A stretch of DNA of 64,000 nucleotides from Streptomyces sp. CB02366. Its GTDB lineage: Bacteria > Actinomycetota > Actinomycetes > Streptomycetales > Streptomycetaceae. How positions within the stretch are numbered: position 1 is the first letter of the stretch; each line of letters opens with the position of its first letter. The notes below the pieces were generated by a model. It worked only from the letters and a program-made list of their open reading frames with translations. It was not told the origin of the DNA and ran no database searches. A program made the translations under genes and the position numbers. The DNA lies in NCBI RefSeq assembly GCF_001905905.1, contig NZ_LIVT01000004.1:561876-625875 (forward strand), in the 5' to 3' direction. Below are positions 15,768 through 24,063 of the stretch, piece by piece.

Positions 15768-17011
15768 CCGCCCTGTCGGTGTACGCCGCCCGCGACCACG
15801 CCCGGCGGTTCGCCGCCCGTGTCGACGCCTCCACCCCCGCTCACCGCGACCGCGCCCTGGACGGACTGCGGGCGCTGGCCCTGCTCGCCGTGCCGCTCGG
15901 CCACTGGATGCTCGGCGGGTTCCGGCTGGACGCCGACGGCCTGCACAACGCGAGCCCGCTGAGCACGTTCGGCGGACTGGCGCCCGCGAGCTGGGTCCTC
16001 CAGATGCTGGGGATCTTCTTCCTGGTCGGCGGGTACGCCTCGGTCCTCTCCTACCGCCGCCGGCCCTCCACGACCGGCGCCTGGCTGGGCGGGCGGCTGG
16101 CGCGCCTGGGCCGCCCGGTGCTCGGCGTGACGGCCGTGTGGGCGGTGCTGCTCTCGGTCCTGTCGTGGCTGGGCGTGCCCGGCGACACGTTGCGTACGGC
16201 GTCGACGCTGGTGATCCAGCCGCTCTGGTTCGTCGGGGTGTACACCGTGGTCACGGCCCTCACCCCGCTCTGCGTCGCCCTGGCGCGGCGGACCGGCGGC
16301 TGGGCGGCGCTGCCGCTGGCGGTATCGGTCGCGGTGGTGGACTTCCTGCGCTACGGACCGTTCGCGGAGGCGATGCCGTCCTGGCTGGGCGTGCTCACCG
16401 TCCTGCCCGGTTGGCTGTTCGCGTATCAGCTCGGCGTGTCCTGGGGCGAGGGCCGGATCGGGAAGCGCGGCGCCCGGCTGCTGCTGGCCGGGGGCGGGGT
16501 GCTGTTCGCCGTGCTGCTGCTCGTCTTCCACTATCCGGCGTCGATGGTCGGGGTGCCGGGCGAGGCGCGGACCAACTCGCATCCGCCGTCGCTGCTGGTG
16601 GTGGCGCTGGCGGCGACGCAGAGCGGGGCGGCGATCCTGCTGCGCGACCGGCTCGGGCGGCTGCTGCGCAGGCCGCTGCTGTGGGCGCCGGTCGTGGTGG
16701 TCAACCTGTCCGCGATGACGATCCTGTGCTGGCACCAGAGCGCGATGCTGGCCGCGGCCGTACCGGCTTCGCTCGCCGGGGCCGGGGGCGTGGCGGTGGC
16801 GGGGCTGACGACCGCGCCGGAGACGGTGGGCTGGCTCCTCGCCCGGTTGGCGTGGCTGCCGGTGTTCGCCGCGCTGCTGGTGCTGATCGCCCGGTACGCG
16901 CGCCGCTTCGAGGCCCCGTGGCGGGCGGGCACCCGCGCCGCGAACGCCCGCCGCGCGCTGGCCGGGCTCCTCGCGGCGGGGTTCGCGGTGTTCGCGCTGG
17001 GGCTGGCGTGA
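15764..17011 (+). CDS. Acyltransferase 3 family integral membrane protein
   Basis: A 415-residue membrane protein with about ten helices. The N-terminal signature DGLRALALLAVPLGHW contains the conserved His47 of acyltransferase-3 (OafA/NodX-like) enzymes, which O-acylate surface sugars, lipids or secondary metabolites from cytoplasmic acyl donors. Further family-like segments are FLVGGYASVLSYRRR and the C-terminal ILCWHQSAML. The start is the ATG overlapping the upstream hydrolase stop. The gene is therefore under the same promoter, with its CGGTATGA-like motifs, and may be controlled by the adjacent NarL-type system. The substrate is unknown. Confidence 0.88.
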   Translation: MTALSVYAARDHARRFAARVDASTPAHRDRALDGLRALALLAVPLGHWMLGGFRLDADGLHNASPLSTFGGLAPASWVLQMLGIFFLVGGYASVLSYRRRPSTTGAWLGGRLARLGRPVLGVTAVWAVLLSVLSWLGVPGDTLRTASTLVIQPLWFVGVYTVVTALTPLCVALARRTGGWAALPLAVSVAVVDFLRYGPFAEAMPSWLGVLTVLPGWLFAYQLGVSWGEGRIGKRGARLLLAGGGVLFAVLLLVFHYPASMVGVPGEARTNSHPPSLLVVALAATQSGAAILLRDRLGRLLRRPLLWAPVVVVNLSAMTILCWHQSAMLAAAVPASLAGAGGVAVAGLTTAPETVGWLLARLAWLPVFAALLVLIARYARRFEAPWRAGTRAANARRALAGLLAAGFAVFALGLA

Positions 17012-17098
17012 GCTGGGGCTGGCGTGAAGGGGGCGGCCCGGTCCGGGCGTACGGAGGTCCGGCTGGAGACCGCGCCCGCCGGGGCCCGGGCGCCGTGC

Positions 17099-18112
17099 CT
17101 ACTCCCGCGCCGCCGCCGTACTGCTCATGTCCGGGTAGCGGTCCCCCGCCACCCGGCCCGCGATCGGCTCCAGGGCGGCCAGGTCGTCCTCCGTCAGGGC
17201 CAGCCGGGTCGCCGCCGCGTTCTCCAGGAGGCGGGCGCGCCTGCGGGTGCCGGGGATCGGGACCACGTTCAGGCCGTGCACCCGGGCGCGTTGCTGGACC
17301 CAGGCGAGGGCCACCTGCGCGGCCGTCGCCCCGTGGGCGGCGGCGATCGTGTGGACGGGCTCCAGCAGAGCCGCGTTCGTACGGGCGTTGTCGCCGCTGA
17401 ACCGGGGCTGGCGCCGGCGGAAATCGCCCTCGGCCAGCTCCCGGCCCGCGTCGGTGAAGGCCCCGGTGAGGAAGCCCCGGCCGAGCGGCGAGTACGGGAC
17501 GAACGTGACGCCCAGCTCCGCCGCCGCGCCGACGGCGCTCTTCTCGACGTCCCGGCTGAAGAGGGACCACTCCGACTGGAGGGCGGCGATCGGGTGCACG
17601 GCGTGCGCCTCGCGCAGTTCGGCGCCGGTCACCTCGCTGAGCCCGATCTGCTTGACCTTGCCCTGCTCGACCAGTTCCGCCAGCGCGCCGATCGATTCGG
17701 CGAGCGGGACGGCCGGGTCGCGGCGGTGCATGTAGTAGAGGTCGATGACGTCGGTGTCCAGCCGGCGCAGGCTCGCCTCGACGGCGCCGCGGAGGTAGGC
17801 GGGGTCGTTGCTGACGCCCCGGTGGAGGGGGTCGTCGGTGCGGACGAGGGCGAACTTGGTGGCGAGGGTGATCTCGTCCCGGTGGGCCCGGACGAACGGG
17901 GCGAGGAACTCCTCGTTGGCCCCGCGCCCGTAGGCGTCGGCGGTGTCGAGGAGCGTGACGCCCGCCTCCAGGGCCGCGTCGAGGGTGTCGCGGGCGGAGA
18001 GTTCGTCGGTGTCGCCGTAGAACTCGCTCATCCCCATGCAGCCGAGTCCCTGGACGCCGACCCGCGGCCCGCCCGCTCCCAGCTCCACCGTGGCGATCTT
18101 GTCAGTGGTCAT
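17099..18112 (-). CDS. Aldo/keto reductase (AKR13-like)
   Basis: A 337-residue (beta/alpha)8-barrel oxidoreductase. The catalytic tetrad is visible as Asp56 and Tyr61 (LLDTADAYGRG), Lys86 (TLATKFA) and His129 (DLYYMHRRD). The C-terminal NADPH site is VVPIPGTRRRARLLENAAA. The N-terminal GLGCMGMSEFYG is typical of the AKR13/YakC-like group. It reduces aldehydes or ketones with NADPH; the physiological substrate is unknown. Its ATG overlaps the MerR gene's TGA by one base, so the two form a coupled operon, and the MerR protein likely controls it. Confidence 0.94.
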   Translation of the reverse strand: MTTDKIATVELGAGGPRVGVQGLGCMGMSEFYGDTDELSARDTLDAALEAGVTLLDTADAYGRGANEEFLAPFVRAHRDEITLATKFALVRTDDPLHRGVSNDPAYLRGAVEASLRRLDTDVIDLYYMHRRDPAVPLAESIGALAELVEQGKVKQIGLSEVTGAELREAHAVHPIAALQSEWSLFSRDVEKSAVGAAAELGVTFVPYSPLGRGFLTGAFTDAGRELAEGDFRRRQPRFSGDNARTNAALLEPVHTIAAAHGATAAQVALAWVQQRARVHGLNVVPIPGTRRRARLLENAAATRLALTEDDLAALEPIAGRVAGDRYPDMSSTAAARE

Positions 18113-18606
18113 CAGGCGCTGTGCCTTTCCGGCGCCCGGCGGGCGCCCGCGTAGAACCCGATCTTGTGGTCGAGGACGGCGAGGGTGTCGTGGAGCTCCG
18201 CGATCCGCGCGACCACCTCGCGGCGGGTCGCCTCCAGCAGTTCCCGCCGTGCCCCGACGGTGGACTCGCCCTCCCGCAGCAGCTCCGCGTACCGCACCAT
18301 GTCGGCGACGGGCATCCCGGTCATCCGGAGCTTGCCCACGAAGGCCAGCCAGTCGAGGTCGCGGTCGCTGAAGCGGCGCTGCCCGGTGTGCGAGCGGTCC
18401 ACATGCGGCATGAGCCCGATGCGCTCGTACCAGCGCAGGGTGTGCGCGGTGAGCCCGGTGCGGGCGACGACCTCGCTGATCGTGTAGCCGTCCCGGCCCG
18501 CGGGGCGGGGGGAGGGAGCGGCCGTGCGGGCGTCCGCCGTCGGGGCGGGCCGCGTCCGTGCGGGCGTCGCGGGAGTGCTCCGGGAGGTTCCGTCGGTCAC
18601 CGTCAT
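18112..18606 (-). CDS. MerR family regulator of the aldo/keto reductase
   Basis: A 164-residue regulator. A disordered Thr/Pro/Ala-rich leader (about 40 residues) precedes the MerR winged helix (GYTISEVVARTGLTAHTLRW and YERIGLMPHVDRSHTGQRRF) and a C-terminal dimerisation coiled coil. No metal-binding Cys are present, as in MerR proteins paired with aldo/keto reductases. Start choice: ATG 18606 sits where a TAGCGT -10 box predicts the transcript start (leaderless). GTG 18600, with GGAGG eight bases upstream, is a good alternative. It is first gene of the operon with the reductase and probably autoregulated through the palindrome at 18624-18641. Confidence 0.88.
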   Translation of the reverse strand: MTVTDGTSRSTPATPARTRPAPTADARTAAPSPRPAGRDGYTISEVVARTGLTAHTLRWYERIGLMPHVDRSHTGQRRFSDRDLDWLAFVGKLRMTGMPVADMVRYAELLREGESTVGARRELLEATRREVVARIAELHDTLAVLDHKIGFYAGARRAPERHSA

Positions 18607-18613
18607 GCCCTCC

Positions 18614-18644
18614 ACGCTAGATCCTTGGAGTGCACTCGAAGCAA
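18614..18644 (-). promoter_or_regulatory. MerR-type promoter with 19-bp spacer and palindromic operator
   Basis: On the minus strand TTGCTT (18639-18644) and TAGCGT (18614-18619) are 19 bp apart, the over-long spacing characteristic of MerR-activated promoters. The spacer is filled by an 18-bp near-perfect palindrome CTTGGAGTGCACTCGAAG (18624-18641), mismatched at one symmetric pair. Confidence 0.7.
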
Positions 18645-18714
18645 GCGTGGCCGGCGGTTCTTCCGGACCGGGCCGCCGACCGGGAAAGTCCCTTATGCCG
18701 GAGATGAAGGAATG

Positions 18715-18731
18715 TTCATCCTCGCTTCATC
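18715..18731 (+). promoter_or_regulatory. TTCATC direct repeats, 11-bp phased, before small secreted protein/kinase operon
   Basis: TTCATC at 18715-18720 and 18726-18731, exactly one helical turn apart, about 35 bp before the first start codon of the operon. This fits tandem binding by an OmpR/PhoB-type regulator such as the one encoded at 20480. A related three-copy array lies before 21322. Confidence 0.5.
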
Positions 18732-18763
18732 TTCGGACCGCCCGGGACCGCCAGGGTGAACGC

Positions 18764-19039
18764 ATGGCTTTCTCACCTCGTCTGGCGGCCCTGGCGGCCG
18801 TCGTCGCCGTGCCCCTCGGCATAGCGGCCACCAGCTACGCCATGACCGACACCTCGGAGGCGCCGAAGGTGCCGCCCGCCGTCCAGCTGGAGGAGAGCCC
18901 GCGCGGCACTCCCCCGGCGAGCGGCGGCCCGGCGCCGAGCGGTTCCGCCGCTCCGACCCGTACACCGGACGGCTCCGTCGTCCCGGGCCCCTCCGCGGCC
19001 GACGACGACGATGACGACGACTTCGGTGATGACGGTTAG
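18764..19039 (+). CDS. Small secreted or anchored protein with Asp-rich tail
   Basis: A 91-residue protein. The first 27 residues (AFSPRLAALAAVVAVPLGIA) form a signal peptide or anchor. The mature part is Pro/Ser/Thr-rich and ends in a run of seven Asp followed by FGDDG, so it is strongly acidic and could bind divalent cations or a basic surface. It has no recognised domain. ATG 18764 follows AGGGTGA. It overlaps the downstream kinase gene by 11 bp and shares its promoter. Streptomyces often carry such small hydrophilic secreted proteins before OmpR-type kinases, so a role in sensing is plausible but unproven. Confidence 0.8.
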   Translation: MAFSPRLAALAAVVAVPLGIAATSYAMTDTSEAPKVPPAVQLEESPRGTPPASGGPAPSGSAAPTRTPDGSVVPGPSAADDDDDDDFGDDG

Positions 19040-20483
19040 CCTGCCGAGGGTCTCCGCCCGGGTCCGCATCCTGCTCTGGCTGCTGGTCGTGATGGCGGTC
19101 GCGCTGGGCGCGGTCGCCGTCACCGTGCGCTCCATCCTCCAGCGGGACGTGGACCACCGGATCAGCCAGCTGCTCACCCAGGAGACCGGGGAGTTCGCCA
19201 ACTTCGTGCCGCAGGGCGTCGACCCGGACACCGGCGACCGGTTCGGCACGGCGGACCGGCTGCTGCGGATCTATCTGCAACGCCAGTACGCCGACCCCGA
19301 CGAGGAGTTGCTGGGCCTCACCGGCCGCCCGGGCGACCGGCCCGACGCCATCCGCCAGCGGCGCGACCTCCCCCCGGACACCGCTCTGTGGCGGGACGGC
19401 GCCTCGCTCACCCGCATTCACGCCTCCGAGGACTCCTTCGGGACGCTGGAGCGCCCGCAGGGCGAGGTGCGCTGGGCGAAGGTCGAGATCGGGCCGTCCG
19501 CGGGCGGGCCGCCCGGGGCGTTCGTCGTCGCCTTCCACCCGGAGCGCGAACGGGCCGTCGCCGACAAGACGTTCTGGACGCTGCTCGCCCTGTCGGGGGT
19601 GGCGCTGCTGATGACGACCGGGGTCGGCTGGGCCGTCGCCGGACGCATCCTCGCCCCCGTACGGCTCGTCCGGGCGACGGCGGCCGAGCTGACCGAGCAG
19701 GACCTCACCCGGCGCATACCCGTGGAGGGCCGGGACGACGTGGCGGCCCTCGCGGAGACGTTCAACGCGATGCTCGACCGGCTGGAGCGGGCGTTCGCCG
19801 CGCAGCGGGTCTTCGTCGACGACGCCGGGCACGAACTGCGCACCCCGATCACCATCGTCCGGGGCCACCTGGAGCTGATGGGCGACGATCCGGCGGACCG
19901 GGAGGAGACGGTGCGGCTGGTCACTGACGAGCTGGACCGGATGAGCCGCATCGTCGAGGACCTGCTCCTCCTCGCGGGGGCCGAACGCCCCGACTTCGTC
20001 CGCCCCGAACCCGTCCAGCTCGCGGAGTTGACCGCCGACGTCTTCGTGAAGGTGCGGACCCTCGGCGACCGGGAGTGGCAGCTCGACGGCGTCGCGGACC
20101 GCGAAGTGCGGCTGGACCCGCAGCGGATGACGCAGGCGATGGTCCAGCTCGCGCAGAACGCCGTCCAGCACACCGTCCCCGGCCAGCGCATCCGGATCGG
20201 CTCCCGGGTCGAGGCGGCCCGGGAGGGGGCGGACCGGGCCGGGCCGGACCGCGTCGAGCTGTACGTCGCGGACCACGGGCCCGGAATACCGCCGGAGGAC
20301 GCCGAGGTGATCTTCGAGCGGTTCCGGCGGGGCACGTCCCGGCGCGGCACCCGCACCAGCGGGGCGGGGCTCGGCCTCGCCATCGTCAAGGCCATCGCGG
20401 AGGGCCACCACGGACGCGTGGACCTCCGCCGGACCGAGGGCGGCGGAGCCACCTTCGTACTCACCCTGGAGACCGATTCGTGA
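19029..20483 (+). CDS. OmpR-type sensor histidine kinase
   Basis: A 484-residue kinase. Two membrane helices (residues 10-32 and about 185-205) flank an extracytoplasmic sensor of about 150 residues. HAMP follows (RILAPVRLVRATAAELTEQD), then the H box VDDAGHELRTPITIV with His268, the N box QLAQNAVQHT, and G boxes VADHGPGIPPED and SGAGLGLAIVKAI. It autophosphorylates and signals to the regulator whose GTG overlaps its TGA by four bases. ATG 19029 (MTVSLPRVSARVRIL) is chosen as the start nearest the first helix; it overlaps the preceding acidic-protein gene, suggesting translational coupling. The signal is unknown. Confidence 0.94.
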   Translation: MTVSLPRVSARVRILLWLLVVMAVALGAVAVTVRSILQRDVDHRISQLLTQETGEFANFVPQGVDPDTGDRFGTADRLLRIYLQRQYADPDEELLGLTGRPGDRPDAIRQRRDLPPDTALWRDGASLTRIHASEDSFGTLERPQGEVRWAKVEIGPSAGGPPGAFVVAFHPERERAVADKTFWTLLALSGVALLMTTGVGWAVAGRILAPVRLVRATAAELTEQDLTRRIPVEGRDDVAALAETFNAMLDRLERAFAAQRVFVDDAGHELRTPITIVRGHLELMGDDPADREETVRLVTDELDRMSRIVEDLLLLAGAERPDFVRPEPVQLAELTADVFVKVRTLGDREWQLDGVADREVRLDPQRMTQAMVQLAQNAVQHTVPGQRIRIGSRVEAAREGADRAGPDRVELYVADHGPGIPPEDAEVIFERFRRGTSRRGTRTSGAGLGLAIVKAIAEGHHGRVDLRRTEGGGATFVLTLETDS

Positions 20484-21139
20484 ACCGCATCCTGATCGCC
20501 GAGGACGAGGAGCGCATCGCCTCGTTCGTCCAGAAGGGGCTGCGCGCCAACGGCTTCACCACCGTCGTGGCGGAGGACGGGGACCTGGCGCTCGGCCACG
20601 CGCTGACCGGCGGGTTCGACCTGATGGTGCTCGACATCGGGCTGCCGGGCCGGGACGGCTTCACCGTGCTGCGGGAGCTGCGCGAGGCCCGGGTCACGCT
20701 GCCGGTGATCGTGCTCACCGCCCGCGACTCGGTCCGGGACACCGTGGCCGGGCTGGAGGGCGGCGCCGACGACTGGATGACGAAGCCGTTCCGCTTCGAG
20801 GAGTTGCTCGCCCGCATACGGCTGCGGCAGCGCACCGCCGCCCGCACGCCCGAGGTCACCCTGTTGCGCAGCGGGAGCCTCGCCCTGGACCTGCGGACCC
20901 GCCGGGCCCGTGCGGGGGAGAGGACGGTGGACCTGACGGCGCGCGAGTTCGTGCTGCTGGAGATGTTCCTGCGCCACCCCGGCCAGGTGCTGTCGCGCGA
21001 GCAGATCCTGTCGCACGTGTGGGGGTACGACTTCGACCCCGGCTCCAACATCGTGGACGTGTACGTCCGGGCGCTGCGCCGGAAGTTGGGGGCGGAGCGG
21101 CTGGAGACGGTACGGGGCATGGGCTACCGGCTGCCGTAG
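20480..21139 (+). CDS. OmpR/PhoB family response regulator
   Basis: A 219-residue regulator. In the receiver domain the acidic pocket is IAEDEERIA, the phosphorylation site Asp52 is in LMVLDIGLPGRDG, and Lys102 is in DDWMTKPFRFEEL. The C-terminal winged helix includes LTAREFVLLEMFLRHPGQVL and VDVYVRALRRKLG, and ends in the canonical VRGMGYRLP. The GTG overlaps the kinase stop. Such regulators bind tandem direct repeats spaced by one helical turn. Matching 11-bp-phased repeats occur before this operon (18715) and before the SLC13 transporter gene (21272-21299), so both are likely targets. Confidence 0.94.
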   Translation: MNRILIAEDEERIASFVQKGLRANGFTTVVAEDGDLALGHALTGGFDLMVLDIGLPGRDGFTVLRELREARVTLPVIVLTARDSVRDTVAGLEGGADDWMTKPFRFEELLARIRLRQRTAARTPEVTLLRSGSLALDLRTRRARAGERTVDLTAREFVLLEMFLRHPGQVLSREQILSHVWGYDFDPGSNIVDVYVRALRRKLGAERLETVRGMGYRLP

Positions 21140-21177
21140 CCCCCGGACCGACGCCGGGCGGCCGGGCGGCTGAACGA

Positions 21178-21209
21178 CCAGGTGACCGGGCGGCCAGGTG
21201 ACCGGGCGG
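21178..21209. repeat. Two tandem 16-bp repeats downstream of the response regulator gene
   Basis: ccaggtgaccgggcgg is perfectly repeated at 21178-21193 and 21194-21209, with degenerate copies (ggtgacgggacggcc) following to about 21236. The stretch is non-coding and GC-rich; slippage is the probable origin. No function is evident. Confidence 0.7.
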
Positions 21210-21271
21210 CCCGACGGCGCGGTGACGGGACGGCCCGGCGGCCGGGCCGCCCCGGCGGAGATGAAAAGCCC

Positions 21272-21299
21272 TTCACCGGCCGCTCATCGACCGCTCACC
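21272..21299 (+). promoter_or_regulatory. Three 11-bp-phased (T/C)TCA(C/T)C repeats before the transporter gene
   Basis: TTCACC (21272), CTCATC (21283) and CTCACC (21294) are spaced exactly 11 bp apart, ending about 22 bp before the GTG at 21322. An upstream GGAGATGAAAAG resembles the GGAGATGAAGG before the 18764 operon. Probable operator of the adjacent OmpR-type regulator. Confidence 0.5.
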
Positions 21300-21321
21300 C
21301 CGCCTTCCGAGGCTGTACAGC

Positions 21322-22755
21322 GTGCCTCTCCCCCTCCGGCAGACCGCCGGCCTCTGCGCCGTCCTCGGACTCTGCGCCCTCCTCGCCGTCCCCGGCGCCG
21401 CCCCCGGCCTCGGCGTCGACGGGCGGCTCTCCCTCGCCGTCTTCGTCCTCGCCACCGCCGCCTGGATCGCCACCCCGGTGGACGACGCCTACGTCGCGCT
21501 CGGCGCGGGCCTGGCGCTGACGGTGACGGGAGTGATCAGCAGCGAGACCCTGTTCGCCACCTTGGGCGACGAGACGGTGTGGCTGCTGATCTGCGCCTTC
21601 GTCCTGGCCGCCGCCGTGACCCGGACCGGTCTGGCCGGCCGGGCCGCCGTCTTCCTGGTCGGCGGCGCCCGGACCGTACGCCAGCTGGTGCACCTGACCA
21701 CGGCCGGCCTGGTCGTCACCGCGTTCGCCGTGCCGGCCACCTCGGGCCGGGCCGCGCTCGCCCTGCCGGTGTTCCTGGCCCTGGCCGCCGCACTGCGGGA
21801 GCGGGCGCGCCTCGTCATCATGCTCGCGCTCCTCTTCCCGACCGTCATCCTGCTCTCCGCCGTGGCCACCCTGATCGGGGCGGGCGCGCACCTGATCACG
21901 GTCGGGGTGCTGTGGGAGCAGACCGGGGAGCGGCTGGGCTTCGTGCGCTGGCTGGTCCTCGGGCTGCCGCTGGCGGTCGTCTCCTCCCATCTGGCCGCCG
22001 AACTGGTGCTGGTGACGACGACCCGGCGCGCCGACCGCAAGGGGCCGGTCAGGATCACGGCGGCGCAGATCCAGGAGCACTCCGGGACGGCCGTCGAAGG
22101 GCCGTTCACCCCGGCGGAGTCCCGGTGCCTGCTGCTGCTGGCGACGGTGGTCCTGCTCTGGTGCAGTGAGCCGCTGCACGGGGTGTCGCCCGCCGTCGTC
22201 GCGCTCATCGGCGCGCTCGTGGCGACCTCGCCCGCCCTCGGCACCGTGCGCTTCAAGGACGGGCTGCGGACGGTCCCCTGGCCGCTGCTGCTGTTCATGG
22301 CCGCCACCATGGCGATGGGCGTCGCCCTCTCCGACTCGGGTGCGGCCGACTGGCTGGTGGGCTGGATACCCCTGGGGGCGTCCACGCCCCCGTGGTTGTT
22401 CCTCACCGGTGTGGTCGTCGTCAGCACGGCCGCCCATCTGGCGCTCCAGTCGCGCTCCGCCCGCTCCTCCGTGCTGGTGCCGCTGGTGGTCGCGGCGGCG
22501 GTCGGGGCCGGGGTCAACCCGGTCACGGCGGCGCTGGCGTCCACGGCCGCCGCCGGTTTCTGCCACACCCTGCCGTCCTCGGCCAAGCCGGTCGCGCTCT
22601 TCGCGGAGGTGCCCGGCACCCCGACGTACACCCCGCGCGACCTGCTGCGGCTGTCCGCCTTCCTGGCGCCGCTCACCGCCGCCCTCGTCCTCCTCTTCGC
22701 CCTCGCCGTCTGGCCGTTGCTCGGCGTGCCCGTCCTTCTGGAGACCCAGCCATGA
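21322..22755 (+). CDS. SLC13/DASS-type anion (dicarboxylate-like) transporter
   Basis: A 477-residue membrane protein with about 11-12 helices. Features of the DASS/ArsB-like ion-transporter fold are GDETVWLLICAFVLAAAVTRTGL, the hairpin-loop segments around AVPATSGRAALALPVF and AAAGFCHTLPSSAKPVALF, and duplicated halves. These carriers move di- or tricarboxylates or related anions with Na+ or H+. The gene is coupled by ATGA overlap to a glycerate kinase, which suggests that the anion is glycerate or a precursor such as tartronate or glyoxylate-derived acids. Translation starts at GTG 21322; the ribosome site is weak. It is likely regulated by the OmpR-type system immediately upstream. Confidence 0.82.
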   Translation: MPLPLRQTAGLCAVLGLCALLAVPGAAPGLGVDGRLSLAVFVLATAAWIATPVDDAYVALGAGLALTVTGVISSETLFATLGDETVWLLICAFVLAAAVTRTGLAGRAAVFLVGGARTVRQLVHLTTAGLVVTAFAVPATSGRAALALPVFLALAAALRERARLVIMLALLFPTVILLSAVATLIGAGAHLITVGVLWEQTGERLGFVRWLVLGLPLAVVSSHLAAELVLVTTTRRADRKGPVRITAAQIQEHSGTAVEGPFTPAESRCLLLLATVVLLWCSEPLHGVSPAVVALIGALVATSPALGTVRFKDGLRTVPWPLLLFMAATMAMGVALSDSGAADWLVGWIPLGASTPPWLFLTGVVVVSTAAHLALQSRSARSSVLVPLVVAAAVGAGVNPVTAALASTAAAGFCHTLPSSAKPVALFAEVPGTPTYTPRDLLRLSAFLAPLTAALVLLFALAVWPLLGVPVLLETQP

Positions 22756-23981
22756 CCACGCGTACCCACCGCACCGATCGCCCCCACCGCATCGCCATCG
22801 CCCCCAGCGGGTTCAAGGAGTCCCTGTCGGCCGCCCGCGTGGCGGAGGCCATCGCCACCGGCGTACGCCGGGTGGTCCCCGACGCCGAACTCGACCTGAT
22901 CCCCCTCGTCGACGGTGGCGAGGGCACGGCCGAGGCGCTGGCCCTGGCGGGCGGCGGCCGGTTGGTGAAGACCACGGCGACGGGCCCCGTGGGCGACCCG
23001 GTCGCCTCCCACTTCGCCTTGCTGGGCGGTTCCGGCCCGCTCACCGCCGTCGTCGAGATGGCGGCCGTCGCCGGTCTCGCCCTGGTCCCGCCGGACCGCC
23101 GCCACCCGGGGGCGACCACGACGTACGGGGTCGGCGAGCTGATCCGGGCGGCCCTGGACGCCGGGGCCCGGCGCGTCCTCGTCGGCTGCGGCGACTCCGG
23201 TACGTCGGACGGGGGCGCGGGCGCGCTCCAGGCGCTCGGGGCCCGGCTGACCGACCGGCACGGCCGCGAACTCCCACCGGGCGGGGGCGTGTTGCACGAG
23301 CTGGAGCGCATCGACCCGTCCGGTCTCGACCCCCGGCTGGCCGGCGCCGAACTGCTCGTGGCCTGCAACCCGTACAACGTGCTGTGCGGGAAGCGCGGCG
23401 TGGCCCGGGTGTTCGGGCCGCAGAAGGGGGCGACCCCGGCGGAGGTGGAACTCCTCTCGGCCGGCCTGGAGCGGCTGGCCGCCGTCCTCACCCGGGACCT
23501 GGCCCCGCTCTTCGTCCCGCCGGCCGGCGCCCCCGTCGATCTGCGGACGTCTCCCGGCACGGGCGCCTCGGGCGGCCTCGGGGCCGGGCTGGCCGCCGTG
23601 GGAGCCCGCCTCCTCCCCCGTTACGACGTCCTGCTCGACGGCCTCGACCTGGACGCCCGCCTGGCCCGCGCCGACTTCGTCATCACGGCGGAGGGGGCGC
23701 TCGACCACCAGACCGTACGGGGGAAGATCCCGGCGGAGGTCGCCCGCCGGGCCCGCGCCTCCGGGGTGCCGGTCCTGGTGCTGGCCGGGACGATCGGGCC
23801 GGGGGCTCAGGACGTACGGGCGGTGGGCGTGGACGCGTACAGCGCGATCCTGCCCGCCCCGATGACGCTGGTGGAGGCGATCGGCCGCAGCGGCGAGTTC
23901 CTGGCCGACGCCACGGAACGCGCGATGCGCATCATGGCGCTCGGCACCCGGCTGGCCCCGATCGCCCCGCTGGCCGCGTGA
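22752..23981 (+). CDS. Glycerate 2-kinase, GarK/GlxK family
   Basis: A 409-residue glycerate kinase. The start MTTRTHRTDRPHRIAIAPSG leads into the family block APSGFKESLSAARVAEAIATG. VDGGEGTAEAL, GCGDSGTSDGGAGALQALGA, CNPYNVLCGKRGVARVFGPQKGA and the C-terminal TAEGALDHQTVRGKIPAEVA are diagnostic. It phosphorylates D-glycerate with ATP to 2-phosphoglycerate, feeding glycolysis from glyoxylate, allantoin or glucarate catabolism. Its ATG overlaps the transporter stop, so uptake and activation of the same acid are likely coupled. No glyoxylate carboligase or tartronate reductase gene is nearby. Confidence 0.94.
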   Translation: MTTRTHRTDRPHRIAIAPSGFKESLSAARVAEAIATGVRRVVPDAELDLIPLVDGGEGTAEALALAGGGRLVKTTATGPVGDPVASHFALLGGSGPLTAVVEMAAVAGLALVPPDRRHPGATTTYGVGELIRAALDAGARRVLVGCGDSGTSDGGAGALQALGARLTDRHGRELPPGGGVLHELERIDPSGLDPRLAGAELLVACNPYNVLCGKRGVARVFGPQKGATPAEVELLSAGLERLAAVLTRDLAPLFVPPAGAPVDLRTSPGTGASGGLGAGLAAVGARLLPRYDVLLDGLDLDARLARADFVITAEGALDHQTVRGKIPAEVARRARASGVPVLVLAGTIGPGAQDVRAVGVDAYSAILPAPMTLVEAIGRSGEFLADATERAMRIMALGTRLAPIAPLAA

Positions 23982-24063
23982 GCGCGCCCGGGCCGGGACG
24001 CGGGTGCACCATCCGGGGGGCGCCAGGGGCGGGGCGTCTCGCGCGGCCGTTAGGCTCGGACCC

